This document shows, in pieces, positions 29,065 to 38,335 of a DNA stretch of 64,000 bases. The position numbers were made by a program, and so were the translations under genes. Position 1 is the stretch's first letter. Every line of letters starts with the position of its first letter. This DNA is from Knoellia koreensis. GTDB taxonomy: Bacteria > Actinomycetota > Actinomycetes > Actinomycetales > Dermatophilaceae. The DNA lies in NCBI RefSeq assembly GCF_013041615.1, contig NZ_JABEPQ010000001.1:798976-862975 (forward strand), read 5' to 3'. Under the pieces are notes generated by a model. It did not search any database, was not told where the DNA came from, and saw nothing but the letters and a program-made list of their open reading frames with translations.

Positions 29065-30558
29065 CTACTGCCGGAAGGCCACGCTGCGAAAGCTCGTCCC
29101 GGAGTCGTTGCTCACCACGTAGTGCCCCGCCTCGGCCTGCACCGCGTAGACGAGACGGCCGCCACCGGCACCGGCCCAGGTCCAGTCGCCGCTGTCACCG
29201 GTCCCCTTCGGCTGGGTCCAGGTGCGGCCGCCGTCGGTGCTCGAGCGCAGCTGGGTCGCCGGGTCGCTGCCGGAGTCGGTGCTCGGCAACGCTCCCGTCA
29301 CGGCGACCAGGTGCTTGAGGTCGGGCGCGGTGACCCACATGCCGCCCGCCGTGGGCGTCCCGAGGTCCGGCTCGGGGGTCGCCGTGGTCCACGTGGCGCC
29401 GTGGTCGGTTGAGGTGGCGAGGGCGTATGCCGCGTCGGCCTGGCCGTCGGCGCGGCAGACCGCCACGAGACCGCCGGGGGTGTTGGCCGTGGCCCAGACC
29501 CACACGCCGCCGGTGGGTGCGCAACCGGCGGGACGGGGCAGCTGGGTGGCCGTGCCGGAGACCCGCCGGGCGGCCGAGGCGGCCCGGCCGTCGGCCGGGT
29601 TGGTGCTGACGTAGGCGTCCGCGCCGTCCATGCTCAGCCAGGCCGTCTCGACCGGGCCGGGCGTCGGCAGCGTGGCCACCTTCGTCGCGCGCGTGGCCGA
29701 CGTGCCGGCCGACCAGACCTCCAGTCCGGTGCACCCGCGCTGCGCCGGGTCGGTGTCGACCTTGCACTCCTGCGCCGTGACCAGCCACACCTTGCCGCCG
29801 CCGGCCTCGAGCGACAGGACGATGCCGCCACCCACGTCGAACGGGGTGAAGCTCCGGCCACCGTCAGTGGTCCGCATCGTGGTACCGCCGTAGGCGTAGC
29901 CGATGTCGGCCGTGGCGAACCGCAGCCCGGCGAACTGCTCGGGCGCGGTGGCGACCTTGCGCGGCATACCCTGCGCATTGCCCTTGAGCGTCGCCCGGGC
30001 GGTCCAGGTGGCGCCGTTGTCCTCGGAGCCGACGACGGACACACAGGGCTGGTCGCCCGGCTGGCAGTTCGCCGAGCCGAGGGCCCGCAGCTTGCCGTCG
30101 GCACCGGTGGTCAGCGACACGAGACCGAACGTGGCCGGTGCCGGCAACGGTCCCTTGTGGGTCGACGGCGCACTGGTCGTGGCACCCGTGGGCGGCGGCG
30201 AGCTGACGGGTGCGGTCGGCGCACTCTGGGTCGTCGTCGGTCGCGGACCCGCACTCGTCACGCTGGCCCGGGTCTGCCGTGACGACGACGCGACCGCCGG
30301 GTCGCGGTCGGCGTCGCCACCCTGGCGGTCCACGAGCCCGCCCCACGCGACGGCGCCCACGACGACCGCGGCAGCCGCCGCGCCGGCATACGGCAGCCAC
30401 CGGCGGCGCACCGGTCGGCGCGCCTCGGTGACGATGCCCTCCCACCGGTCGGGTGCGGGCGCGAGGTCGCGCACGTCGGCCCGCTCCGCGGCGAAGAACT
30501 CGTCCACCGGGTCGCGTTGGTCGCCGGCCCCGGGCAGGTCGGACAGGTCGCGGTTCAT
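29065..30558 (-). CDS. Membrane-anchored beta-propeller protein paired with a sigma factor
   Basis: A 497-residue single-pass protein. Residues 1-50 are cytoplasmic and charged (DEFFAAERADVRDLAPAPDRW). One transmembrane helix (YAGAAAAAVVVGAVAWGGLV, about 57-76) is followed by a Thr/Pro/Ser-rich stalk of about 65 residues. The outside domain holds BNR/sialidase-type repeats (SEDNGATWTAR, TTDGGRSFTPF, STDHGATWTTA, STDGGRTWTQP, SNDSGTSFRSV), suggesting a beta-propeller. The ATG overlaps the sigma-factor stop by 4 bp. The topology and context suggest an anti-sigma factor with an extracellular sensor, although I see no zinc-binding anti-sigma motif. Confidence 0.75.
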   Translation of the reverse strand: MNRDLSDLPGAGDQRDPVDEFFAAERADVRDLAPAPDRWEGIVTEARRPVRRRWLPYAGAAAAAVVVGAVAWGGLVDRQGGDADRDPAVASSSRQTRASVTSAGPRPTTTQSAPTAPVSSPPPTGATTSAPSTHKGPLPAPATFGLVSLTTGADGKLRALGSANCQPGDQPCVSVVGSEDNGATWTARATLKGNAQGMPRKVATAPEQFAGLRFATADIGYAYGGTTMRTTDGGRSFTPFDVGGGIVLSLEAGGGKVWLVTAQECKVDTDPAQRGCTGLEVWSAGTSATRATKVATLPTPGPVETAWLSMDGADAYVSTNPADGRAASAARRVSGTATQLPRPAGCAPTGGVWVWATANTPGGLVAVCRADGQADAAYALATSTDHGATWTTATPEPDLGTPTAGGMWVTAPDLKHLVAVTGALPSTDSGSDPATQLRSSTDGGRTWTQPKGTGDSGDWTWAGAGGGRLVYAVQAEAGHYVVSNDSGTSFRSVAFRQ

Positions 30559-31106
30559 CGGGTCTCTCCCAGCATCCGCGCCATGCGTTGGCGCGCGTCG
30601 AACAGGTCTCTCTTGACCGTGCCGTCGGACTTCTCCAGTTGACGGGCCACGGTCGCCACCGGCAGGTCGGCGAAGTAGTGCAGCAGCACCACCACCCGCA
30701 GCCGGTCGGGCAGCGCCTCCACGGCCTCCCTCACGGTGATGCGGGTGGCGTGGTCGAGGTCGGGGGTCGCGACGTCGCGTCCCGCCTCGTGACGTTGGTA
30801 TGCCGCCGCCTCACGACCGCGCTTGCGCCAGTGGTCGCGCACGAGGTTGGCGGTGACGGTGTAGAGCCACGGCCGCGGGTCGTCGACCTTGGCGAACTCG
30901 CGGTAGAGCTTGACGAACGCCTCGCTCGCCAGGTCGTGCGCCAGGTCAGGGTCGCCGACCAGCTTGTTGGCCCAGCCCGCCAGCCGTGCGTAGTGCACGT
31001 CGTAGATCTCGCGCAGCGCGGAGTCGGCGTCGACCGCGTCGTGCGCAGGCACAGCCCAACCTCCCCGGAGTCCTGGCGCGAGGGCCGGCGCGGCCACAGT
31101 GGTCAT
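30555..31106 (-). CDS. ECF-type RNA polymerase sigma factor
   Basis: A 183-residue sigma-70 family protein with region 2 (LREIYDVHYARLAGWANKLVGDPDLAHDLASEAFVK, about 31-66, then DPRPWLYTVTANLVRDHWRKR) and region 4 (ALPDRLRVVVLLHYFADLPVATVARQLEKSDGTVKRDL, about 127-164). Region 3 is absent, as in ECF sigma factors. The first 25 residues are low-complexity, so the true start may lie downstream; no good ribosome site precedes ATG 31106. The next gene overlaps by 4 bp and is a likely anti-sigma factor. The promoters it recognises cannot be told from this window. Confidence 0.88.
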   Translation of the reverse strand: MTTVAAPALAPGLRGGWAVPAHDAVDADSALREIYDVHYARLAGWANKLVGDPDLAHDLASEAFVKLYREFAKVDDPRPWLYTVTANLVRDHWRKRGREAAAYQRHEAGRDVATPDLDHATRITVREAVEALPDRLRVVVLLHYFADLPVATVARQLEKSDGTVKRDLFDARQRMARMLGETR

Positions 31107-31161
31107 GCCCTTGTGACGCCGGTGTCCTCGGCTCGGTTGGCCAGTCTGTCAGGCTGGGCCC

Positions 31162-31806
31162 GTGGAGCTTCGGGAGGTGCTGCGACGCCGCAGGATGGTG
31201 CGGCGTTTCGACGCCGGGCGCGCCGTGTCACCGGAGGCGTTGGACCGCGTCCTGTATGCCGCGTTGCGGGCTCCCAGCGCCGGCTTCAGCCAGGGGTGGG
31301 ACTTCGTCGTCCTCACCTCGGCGGCCGAGCGAAAGGCGTTCTGGTCAGCGACGAGGGACCCCGACTCGGACCGCGAGCCGGATGCCTGGCTGCGCGGCGT
31401 CTCGGCCGCCCCGGTGCTGGTGCTGTGCCTGTCCGACCCCGACGCCTACCTCGACCGCTATGCCTTGCCGGACAAGGGCTGGACCGACCGCGACCCGGCC
31501 CGGTGGCCGGTCCCCTACTGGGACGTCGACACCGGCATGGCGGCCGAGAACATGCTCCTCGCGGCGGTCGACGCGGGCCTCGGCGCGCTGTTCTTCGGGG
31601 TGCCCCCGGAGGCGCACGGGCGCGTCAAGGAGGCACACGGCATACCGGCCAACCGGCGACTGGTCGGGGTCGTGGCGCTCGGGCACGCAGGCGAGCGGGT
31701 CGGGGGTTCGGCCGCGAAGCGGCCACGGCGGCCCGAGCGTGAGGTGGTCCACTGGGGGCACTTCGGGGTCAGCGGCGCGTCGGGGTCGGAGCCGCAGGGC
31801 GGTTAG
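31162..31806 (+). CDS. Nitroreductase-family protein
   Basis: A 214-residue FMN-dependent oxidoreductase family member. The N-terminus [16 protein letters not shown] is the typical FMN-phosphate-binding start, followed by [21 protein letters not shown]. The helix [23 protein letters not shown] (about 131-153) is the family's second signature. The last 35 residues are variable. It could reduce nitro compounds, quinones or a specific metabolite. GTG 31162 lacks a ribosome site and may be leaderless. It is divergent from the sigma factor and ends 12-45 bp before parC, depending on that start. Confidence 0.85.
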   Translation: MELREVLRRRRMVRRFDAGRAVSPEALDRVLYAALRAPSAGFSQGWDFVVLTSAAERKAFWSATRDPDSDREPDAWLRGVSAAPVLVLCLSDPDAYLDRYALPDKGWTDRDPARWPVPYWDVDTGMAAENMLLAAVDAGLGALFFGVPPEAHGRVKEAHGIPANRRLVGVVALGHAGERVGGSAAKRPRRPEREVVHWGHFGVSGASGSEPQGG

Positions 31807-31850
31807 GCGAGGATGGGGTGTTCCCTTCGGCACAGGAGATCACCACCCGC

Positions 31851-34304
31851 ATGGCCCGCACCCGCAAGACCACCGCTCCCGCCGACGACGGCGACTTCGA
31901 GGAGCGCATCGCCGACATCGACGTCTCGGACGAGATGCGCAACGCCTACATCGAGTACTCCGTCTCGGTCATCAAGGCCCGCGCCCTCCCCGACGCGCGG
32001 GACGGGCTCAAGCCGGTGCAGCGGCGCATCCTCTACTCCATGCGGGAGATGGGGCTGCGGCCCGACCGCGGCCACGTGAAGTCCTCGCGCGTCGTCGGCG
32101 ACGTCATGGGCAAGTACCACCCGCACGGCGACACTGCGATCTACGACGCCCTGGTGCGGATGGCGCAGCCGTTCACGATGCGGCTGCCGCTCGTCGACGG
32201 GCACGGCAACTTCGGCTCGCTCGACGACGGCCCGGCGGCCTCGCGGTACACCGAGGCGCGACCCGCGTTCGCCGCCGACCTCATGACCGAGGGGCTCGGT
32301 GAGGACACCGTCGACTTCGTCCCCAACTACGACGACCAGCTGATGCAGCCGGACGTCCTGCCGGCGGCCTACCCCAACCTGCTCGTCAACGGTGTCAGCG
32401 GCATCGCGGTCGGGTTCGCGACGAACATGGCGCCGCACAACCTCGTCGAGGTCATCGGCGCGGCGCGGCACCTGCTCGCCCACCCCAGTGCTTCGCTCGA
32501 CGACCTCATGAAGTTCGTGCCCGGGCCGGACCTGCCGCTCGGCGGGCGGATCGTGGGGCTCGACGGCATCCGTGACGCCTACCTCACCGGCAAGGGGTCG
32601 TTCCGCACCCGCGCCACCACCCGCATCGAGAAGGTGTCGCCGCGCCGCCAGGGCATCGTCGTCACCGAGCTGCCCTACCTCGTGGGCCCGGAGAAGGTGA
32701 TCGAGAAGATCAAGGACGCGGTGCAGTCCAAGAAGCTCCAGGGCATCGCCGACGTCAAGGACCTCACCGACCGCAAGCACGGGCTGCGGCTGGTCGTCGA
32801 GGTGAAGAACGGGTTCAACCCCGACGCGGTGCTCGAGCAGCTCTACAAGCTGACACCGATGGAGGACTCGTTCCCCATCAACAACGTCGCGCTGGTCGAC
32901 GGACAACCGAGGACGTTGGGGCTCAAGGACATCCTGCGGGTGTTCCTCGACTTCCGGATCGACGTGGTGCGGCGGCGCACCGAGTTCCGCCTCGGCAAGA
33001 ACAAGGACCGGCTGCACCTCGTCGAGGGTCTGCTCATCGCGATCCTCGACATCGACGAGGTCATCCAGCTGATCCGGTCCTCGGACGACTCGGCCATGGC
33101 CCGCACCCGGTTGATGGAGGTCTTCGACCTGACCGAGGTGCAGGCCAACTACATCCTCGAGCTGCAGCTGCGCCGGCTGACGAAGTTCTCGCGCATCGAG
33201 CTGGAGTCGGAGAAGACCGAGCTCGAGCGGCTCATCGAGGAGCTCGAGGCGATCCTCGGCGACGAGAAGCTGCTGACCAAGCTGGTCTCGACCGAGCTCG
33301 CCGAGGTCGCCAAGAAGCACGGCACGCCGCGGCGGACCGTGCTGCTCGAGTCCGCGGGCGTGCCGGCCACAGTGACGTCGCCCCTCGAGGTCGCCGACGA
33401 CCCGTGCTGGGTGCTGCTGTCCTCGACCGGGCTCATGGCACGGACGACGACGGCCGACGCCCTGCCGTCCGGTGGTGGCCGCAGCAAGCACGACGTCATC
33501 GTCGGGGCCGTCCGGACGACGGCCCGCGGTGACGTCGGGCTGCTCACCTCGCGCGGCCGGATGATCCGGCTCAGCGCGCTCGAGCTGCCCACGCTGCCGC
33601 CGACCAACGACGCCCCCAACCTCTCCGGTGGCGCACCGCTCGCGGCATACGTCGACCTGCCCGCGGGCGAGGAGCCGCTGACCATCGTCTCGGTCTCCCC
33701 CGACTCCGCCGGCGTCGCCCTGGGCACCGCCCAGGGCGTGGTGAAGCGGGTGACGACCGACTACCCCGGCCGCAACGACTTCGAGGTGATCTCCCTCAAG
33801 GATGGCGACGAGGTCGTCGGCGCCGTCGAACTGTCTTCTGGCACAGAGGATCTCGTCTTCATCACCTCCGACGCGCAGCTGCTCCACTTCGGCGCTGCGG
33901 CTGTGCGCCCGCAGGGTCGCGCGGCGGGCGGCATGGCCGGCATCAAGCTCGGGTCGGGCGCACGGGTCGTGTTCTTCGGGGCGGTGCCGGCGGGCGCCGA
34001 CGCCGTCGTCGTCACCTCCTCGGGGTCGTCGGGTGCGCTGCCCGGCACCGAGCCTGGGTCGCTCAAGGTGACGCCGTATGCCGAGTACCCCGCCAAGGGG
34101 CGCGCCACCGGTGGTGTGCGTTGCCACCGGTTCCTGCGCGGCGAGGACACGCTGGTCCTGGCCTGGGCCGGGCGGGTGCCCGCGAAGGCGGCCGGCGGGA
34201 ACGGGGTCGCCATCGAGCTGCCCGAGGCCACCGGCAAGCGCGATGGGTCCGGTACACCGGCGTCCACCGCGATCGCCCGCATCGCCTCCGCACACGAGGC
34301 CTGA
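31851..34304 (+). CDS. parC: DNA topoisomerase IV subunit A
   Basis: Type IIA topoisomerase cleavage subunit, 817 residues. The winged-helix and catalytic region includes [21 protein letters not shown], the KYHPHGD loop and [12 protein letters not shown] with the catalytic Tyr (about residue 128). A C-terminal beta-pinwheel covers about 500-800, but I see no QRRGGKG-type GyrA box, which favours ParC over GyrA. Its partner parE lies 9 kb away in the window on the other strand. ATG 31851 has AGGAGA 11 nt upstream; GTG 31818 would add 11 residues and is possible. It removes links between daughter chromosomes. Confidence 0.92.
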   Translation: MARTRKTTAPADDGDFEERIADIDVSDEMRNAYIEYSVSVIKARALPDARDGLKPVQRRILYSMREMGLRPDRGHVKSSRVVGDVMGKYHPHGDTAIYDALVRMAQPFTMRLPLVDGHGNFGSLDDGPAASRYTEARPAFAADLMTEGLGEDTVDFVPNYDDQLMQPDVLPAAYPNLLVNGVSGIAVGFATNMAPHNLVEVIGAARHLLAHPSASLDDLMKFVPGPDLPLGGRIVGLDGIRDAYLTGKGSFRTRATTRIEKVSPRRQGIVVTELPYLVGPEKVIEKIKDAVQSKKLQGIADVKDLTDRKHGLRLVVEVKNGFNPDAVLEQLYKLTPMEDSFPINNVALVDGQPRTLGLKDILRVFLDFRIDVVRRRTEFRLGKNKDRLHLVEGLLIAILDIDEVIQLIRSSDDSAMARTRLMEVFDLTEVQANYILELQLRRLTKFSRIELESEKTELERLIEELEAILGDEKLLTKLVSTELAEVAKKHGTPRRTVLLESAGVPATVTSPLEVADDPCWVLLSSTGLMARTTTADALPSGGGRSKHDVIVGAVRTTARGDVGLLTSRGRMIRLSALELPTLPPTNDAPNLSGGAPLAAYVDLPAGEEPLTIVSVSPDSAGVALGTAQGVVKRVTTDYPGRNDFEVISLKDGDEVVGAVELSSGTEDLVFITSDAQLLHFGAAAVRPQGRAAGGMAGIKLGSGARVVFFGAVPAGADAVVVTSSGSSGALPGTEPGSLKVTPYAEYPAKGRATGGVRCHRFLRGEDTLVLAWAGRVPAKAAGGNGVAIELPEATGKRDGSGTPASTAIARIASAHEA

Positions 34305-34587
34305 CCGCGGATCTCGCACCTCCACCGCCCGGCTGCCGGGCCAGATGAAGGTGCGATGAACGAGGCGACCGGTGACGCTCATCGGTTATGACCGGAGGTG
34401 AGCGTTTTGTGCTCACTCACCGCCTGGAACCACACGTGTCCCGAACCCGCAAGCCGAGACCGGTTTACGCAATCGTTACCGATTCGATGATTGCGGGATG
34501 ACCGCGTAAACGTTTACATGGGGTCGGTTCCCCTCAGAGCTGAGGCATGTCCGCCTCAGCCCGAACGCGAGAAATGGAGGCGGGCAC
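34305..34587. promoter_or_regulatory. Promoter/operator region of the sugar ABC operon
   Basis: A 283-bp gap of lower GC (about 58%) than the genes. It holds nested inverted repeats: GTTTACGC at 34463-34470 paired with GCGTAAAC near 34504-34511, AATCG/CGATT within 34471-34484, and the perfect 12-mer GTAAACGTTTAC at 34506-34517. The cluster lies 70-125 bp before the binding-protein gene and fits control by the LacI-type regulator at the end of the operon. Confidence 0.65.
34506..34517. promoter_or_regulatory. LacI-family operator
   Basis: GTAAACGTTTAC is a perfect palindrome with a central CG, the classic form of LacI/GalR-family sites. It lies 71 bp upstream of the substrate-binding-protein start. 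The only LacI-type regulator in the window is encoded at the 3' end of the same gene cluster, so autoregulation is likely. Confidence 0.7.
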
Positions 34588-35874
34588 ATGGCCCTCCGAT
34601 TGACCAAGCGGCGCACCCTCGGGGTGTTGGCCGGGGCCGTGTCCGTGGCGCTCGTCGCCGCGGGCTGCGGTGGCGGTGACGACGGTGGCAACAGCGCTGC
34701 CTCGCAGGGCGCAGACGCCCGCGGACCCATCACCTACGTCCAGGGCAAGGACAACTCCAACCTTCTCGGCCCGATGGCCGAGAAGTGGAACGCCGCCCAC
34801 CCCAACGAGAAGGTGACGGTCAAGGAGCAGTCCGACCAGGCCGACCAGCAGCACGACGACCTCGTGCAGAACTTCCAGGCCAAGAGTGACGCCTACGACG
34901 TCGTCTCGGTCGACGTGGTGTGGACGGCCGAGTTCGCCGCCAAGGGCTGGCTGACGCCGCTCAAGGACAAGTTCGCCCTCCCCACCGACGGGTTCCTCGA
35001 GCCGACCATCAAGGCCGCGACCTACAACAACACGCTGTACGCCGCACCGACCTCGTCCGATGGCGCGATGCTCTACTACCGCTCGGACCTGGTGAAGACC
35101 CCGCCGAAGACGATCGACGAGATGTGGAGCATGTGCTCGATCGCCAAGAAGAACGGCATGGACTGCTTTGCGGGCCAGTTCGCCAAGTACGAGGGCCTCA
35201 CCTGCAACGCCACCGAGTGGATGAACGCCTACGGCGCCAAGGTGGTCGATGACGCGGGCAAGCCGACCGTCGACTCGCCCGAGGCCGCCAAGGGCCTGCA
35301 GGCACTTGCCGACAACTACAAGAACGGCAACATCCCCAAGCAGGCGATCACCTTCCAGGAGGAGCAGAGCCGGCAGGCGTTCCAGGACGGCAAGCTGCTG
35401 TTCCTGCGCAACTGGCCGTACGTCTACAACCTGGCCTCGACCGACGCCTCGTCGAAGGTCAAGGGCAAGTTCAAGGTCGCCCCGCTTCCCGGTGTCGACG
35501 GCCCGGGTACCTCCACCCTCGGTGGTCACATGGCCGCGATCAGCGCGTTCTCCAAGAACAAGGCGACCGCGCTGGACTTCCTGAAGTTCCTCACCAGCGA
35601 GGAGCAGCAGAAGACCAACATGGAGAAGGGCTCGCTCGCTCCGGTCATCGGCTCGATCTACGACGACCAGGCGCTCGTGGCCAAGTACCCGTACCTGCCG
35701 GTCCTCAAGGAGTCCATCGCCAACGCGGTGTCCCGCCCCGTCACGCCCTTCTACCCGAAGGTGACCGAGGCGATCCAGACCAACGCCTTCGCCGCCATTC
35801 AGGGCCAGAAGACCCCGCAGCAGGCGGTCAAGGACATGCAGGCCGCCATGCAGGCCGCCTCGGGCGGTAACTGA
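34588..35874 (+). CDS. Sugar ABC transporter substrate-binding lipoprotein
   Basis: A 428-residue extracellular family-1 binding protein. The signal peptide (LTKRRTLGVLAGAVSVALV) ends in a lipobox AAGC with the lipidated Cys at about residue 27, followed by a Gly/Asp-rich linker. The mature part shows the usual two-lobe pattern (DVVSVDVVWTAEFAAKGWLTPL, LYYRSDLVKTPPKTIDEM, FLRNWPYVYNL). Overall it resembles trehalose/maltose-type binding proteins of actinobacteria (ThuE/LpqY group), but the sugar is an inference. GGAGG lies 7 nt before the ATG. LacI-type operators lie upstream and a strong hairpin lies downstream. Confidence 0.9.
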   Translation: MALRLTKRRTLGVLAGAVSVALVAAGCGGGDDGGNSAASQGADARGPITYVQGKDNSNLLGPMAEKWNAAHPNEKVTVKEQSDQADQQHDDLVQNFQAKSDAYDVVSVDVVWTAEFAAKGWLTPLKDKFALPTDGFLEPTIKAATYNNTLYAAPTSSDGAMLYYRSDLVKTPPKTIDEMWSMCSIAKKNGMDCFAGQFAKYEGLTCNATEWMNAYGAKVVDDAGKPTVDSPEAAKGLQALADNYKNGNIPKQAITFQEEQSRQAFQDGKLLFLRNWPYVYNLASTDASSKVKGKFKVAPLPGVDGPGTSTLGGHMAAISAFSKNKATALDFLKFLTSEEQQKTNMEKGSLAPVIGSIYDDQALVAKYPYLPVLKESIANAVSRPVTPFYPKVTEAIQTNAFAAIQGQKTPQQAVKDMQAAMQAASGGN

Positions 35875-35903
35875 CCCAAGCCGAGGTCCAGCAGGACCAT
35901 CGG

Positions 35904-35947
35904 GGTCCGGTGCGGACGACGTGGAGCCACGTCGTCCGCACCGGACC
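35904..35947 (+). terminator. Long intercistronic hairpin after the binding-protein gene
   Basis: Arms of 21 bp (35904-35924, beginning GGTCCGGTGCGG, and 35927-35947, ending CCGCACCGGACC) are perfectly complementary and separated only by AG. The hairpin lies 30 bp after the binding-protein stop. Such structures between binding-protein and permease genes partly terminate transcription or protect the upstream mRNA from 3' exonucleases, giving excess binding protein. Confidence 0.8.
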
Positions 35948-35980
35948 GGCCAGCCACCACCATCCGTTCGTGCAGCACGC

Positions 35981-36000
35981 CCCCGGTCCGTCGACCGGGG
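35981..36000 (+). terminator. Second short hairpin before the permease gene
   Basis: CCCCGGTC-CGTC-GACCGGGG gives an 8-bp perfect stem with a tetraloop, 25 bp before the permease ATG. It may add to attenuation between the binding-protein and permease genes. Confidence 0.5.
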
Positions 36001-36025
36001 TTGACCGCCCGGCAAGGGAGCAGGC

Positions 36026-37099
36026 ATGAGTGCAGTAACTGAACCGACGAAGACGTCGGCGACCGGCGCCCCGCGTAAGCAGCGCAAGGACAAAGGGCTC
36101 AACGCGGGCCAGGGACGAGCCGGGCTGCTCCTCGTGGCCCCCACGATGCTCTTCCTCGCGGTCATCATCATCTACCCGCTGATCAACGCCGTGGTCCTCT
36201 CCTTCGAGAAGGACGAGGGCCTCGACCCGGCCACGGGCATGTTCGTCGCCGGCGGCAGCGCGGGTGTCTCCAACTACACCCACTGGCTCCTCCAGCGCTG
36301 CGGCGACGTGTCCTGCCCACCGGGCACGCTCGGCAACCAGTTCTACAGCGCCTTCTGGGTGACCCTGTTCTTCACCGTCGTCAGCGTGGTCATCGAGGTC
36401 ATCCTCGGCATGTGGTTCGCCATGATCATGAACCGCGACTTCAAGGGCCGCGCCCTCGTGCGTGCAGCCATCCTCGTTCCGTGGGCGATCCCCACCGCTG
36501 TCACCGCCAAGCTCTGGTACTTCATCTTCGCCTACGACGGAATCGCCAACAAGCTGCTCGGCGTCGTCGGCATCAACCCGCAACTGTGGACCAGCGACCC
36601 CTGGGCGGCGAAGTTCGCCATCGTCATCGCCGACGTCTGGAAGACGACGCCGTTCATGGCACTGCTCATCCTCGCGGGGTTGCAGCTCATCCCCGGCGAC
36701 GTCTACGAGGCCTCGCAGATCGACGGCGCCAGCAAGTGGCAGACCTTCACCAAGATCACCCTGCCCCTGGTCAAGACCCCCCTCATGGTCGCCGTCCTCT
36801 TCCGCACGCTCGACGTCCTGCGCATCTACGACCTGCCAGCCATCCTCACCGGTGGTGCCGGCGGCACGACCTCGCTGTCGATGCTGGTCATCAAACAGAT
36901 CCGCCAGGGCGGGTTCAACAACGCCTCCGCCCTGTCGACGATCGTGTTCCTGCTGATCGCATTCGTGGCCTTCCTGTTCATCAAGTTCGGCGGTGCCGAC
37001 GTCATCCAACGCCCGCCGTCGAGCAAGAAGCCCAAGAAGGACGCAGACACCCAGACCGGCAACCCGGTCGCCGCCAACGCCACGTCGACGGGAGCCTGA
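36026..37099 (+). CDS. Sugar ABC transporter permease, MalF type
   Basis: A 357-residue membrane subunit. The first helix (GLLLVAPTMLFLAVIIIYPLINAVVL) is at about residues 32-57 and the EAA loop (YEASQIDGASKWQTFTKITLP) at about 229-249. A periplasmic loop after the first helix holds a CGDVSCPPG disulfide-type pair, and the C-terminus is a Lys-rich cytoplasmic tail (SSKKPKKDADTQTG). GGGAG precedes the ATG. It is followed by the MalG-type permease with a 1-bp gap. Confidence 0.92.
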   Translation: MSAVTEPTKTSATGAPRKQRKDKGLNAGQGRAGLLLVAPTMLFLAVIIIYPLINAVVLSFEKDEGLDPATGMFVAGGSAGVSNYTHWLLQRCGDVSCPPGTLGNQFYSAFWVTLFFTVVSVVIEVILGMWFAMIMNRDFKGRALVRAAILVPWAIPTAVTAKLWYFIFAYDGIANKLLGVVGINPQLWTSDPWAAKFAIVIADVWKTTPFMALLILAGLQLIPGDVYEASQIDGASKWQTFTKITLPLVKTPLMVAVLFRTLDVLRIYDLPAILTGGAGGTTSLSMLVIKQIRQGGFNNASALSTIVFLLIAFVAFLFIKFGGADVIQRPPSSKKPKKDADTQTGNPVAANATSTGA

Positions 37100-37100
37100 C

Positions 37101-38006
37101 ATGAGCGCCGCCACCAGCACCACCACCACCGGCGCCGGGTCGACCACTCCGCAGGAGATCACCCAGCGCAGCGACCGCGGGCAGAAGATCCGCATGTACC
37201 TCGGTCTGGCCCTCATCGTCATCTGGGGCCTGGCACCGTTCTACTGGATGGTCGTCACGGCTTTCCGCGACGTGCAGTTCACCTTCGACACCACGCCGTG
37301 GCCGACGCACATCACGCTCGACAACTTCCGCACCGCGTTCTCGACCGAGCGCGGCAACCACTTCGGCGCCGCCCTGGTGCACTCGATCATCATCGGTATC
37401 GTCACCACCGCCGTCGCCATGGTCGTCGGCGTGTTCGCGTCGTACGCACTCGCGCGGCTCAACTTCCCGGGCAAGTACATCGTCCTCGGCATCATCCTCG
37501 GTTCGTCGATGTTCCCCGGCGTCGCGCTCGTCACCCCGCTGTTCAAGCTCTTCCGCGACATCGGCTGGTTGACGGGTGCCAACTACCAGGCGCTGATCAT
37601 CCCCAACATCTCGTTCGCCCTGCCGCTGACGATCTACACGCTGACGGCATTTCTGGCCGAAATGCCCTGGGAATTGGAGGAATCCGCGCGGATCGACGGC
37701 GCGACCCAGGGCCAGGCGTTCCGCAAGATCATGCTGCCGCTGGCTGCACCTGGGCTCTTCACCACGGCGATCCTGGCCTTCATCGCCAGTTGGAACGAGT
37801 ACCTCCTGGCCCAGCAGTTCTCCACCAAGCAGACCCAGACAGTCACGGTGGCGATCGCCCAGTTCACCGGTGCCCAACCGCACCAGGAGCCCTACACCGC
37901 GGTCATGGCGGCGGGCACCATCGTCACCGTCCCGCTCATCATCATGGTGCTGATCTTCCAGCGGGCCATCGTCTCCGGTCTGACCGCGGGAGGTGTCAAG
38001 GGCTAG
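37101..38006 (+). CDS. Sugar ABC transporter permease, MalG type
   Basis: A 301-residue partner of the previous permease, with about 25 Thr/Ser-rich residues before the first helix (YLGLALIVIWGLAPFYWMVV). The EAA loop reads WELEESARIDGATQGQAFRKIMLPL (about 191-215) and the tail is GLTAGGVKG. GGGAG lies 6 nt before ATG 37101. No ATP-binding cassette gene follows: the next genes encode a small membrane protein and the LacI-type regulator. The ATPase must be shared, like MsiK/SugC. Confidence 0.92.
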   Translation: MSAATSTTTTGAGSTTPQEITQRSDRGQKIRMYLGLALIVIWGLAPFYWMVVTAFRDVQFTFDTTPWPTHITLDNFRTAFSTERGNHFGAALVHSIIIGIVTTAVAMVVGVFASYALARLNFPGKYIVLGIILGSSMFPGVALVTPLFKLFRDIGWLTGANYQALIIPNISFALPLTIYTLTAFLAEMPWELEESARIDGATQGQAFRKIMLPLAAPGLFTTAILAFIASWNEYLLAQQFSTKQTQTVTVAIAQFTGAQPHQEPYTAVMAAGTIVTVPLIIMVLIFQRAIVSGLTAGGVKG

Positions 38007-38034
38007 GGCTCACCCCCAGCCCGAGGCAACAGCC

Positions 38035-38298
38035 ATGCCACTGTTCAGCCCACCCGGCGGCGCCACGCAGGACCCGCGCCGCCGGGCCCAGATCCGCGGA
38101 CAACGCCTCGACATGCTCCTGGGCATCCTCGGGACCTTCTCGTTCCTCGCCACCATCCAGCTCGTCGTGCTCGAGCTGCGCGGCCAGCCGGCGGTGGGTC
38201 CGGCCATCCTGCTCGCCGTGCTCCTGCTCGCGACCTGGCTCACCTGGCGGGCCCGCCGCAACAACGCCAGCCGCAGCACCACCGCAGGCAGCAGGTAG
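38035..38298 (+). CDS. Small two-helix membrane protein in the sugar operon
   Basis: An 87-residue protein with two hydrophobic segments (LLGILGTFSFLATIQLVVL and GPAILLAVLLLATWLTW) flanked by basic residues (DPRRRAQIRGQRL before, RARRNNASR after). GAGG lies 8 nt before ATG 38035. It lies 28 bp after the permease gene and 37 bp before the LacI gene, so it is probably part of the operon. The function is unknown; a small accessory to the transporter is one possibility. Confidence 0.65.
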   Translation: MPLFSPPGGATQDPRRRAQIRGQRLDMLLGILGTFSFLATIQLVVLELRGQPAVGPAILLAVLLLATWLTWRARRNNASRSTTAGSR

Positions 38299-38335
38299 CA
38301 GGTAGCACCACCGGACACGCGCGAAAGGGGGCGGT

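Noticed and set aside
31818-34304. gyrA instead of parC
   Set aside because: No GyrA-box-like QRRGGKG sequence was seen in the C-terminal part, and a ParE-type partner is nearby; gyrA normally lies beside gyrB near the origin.
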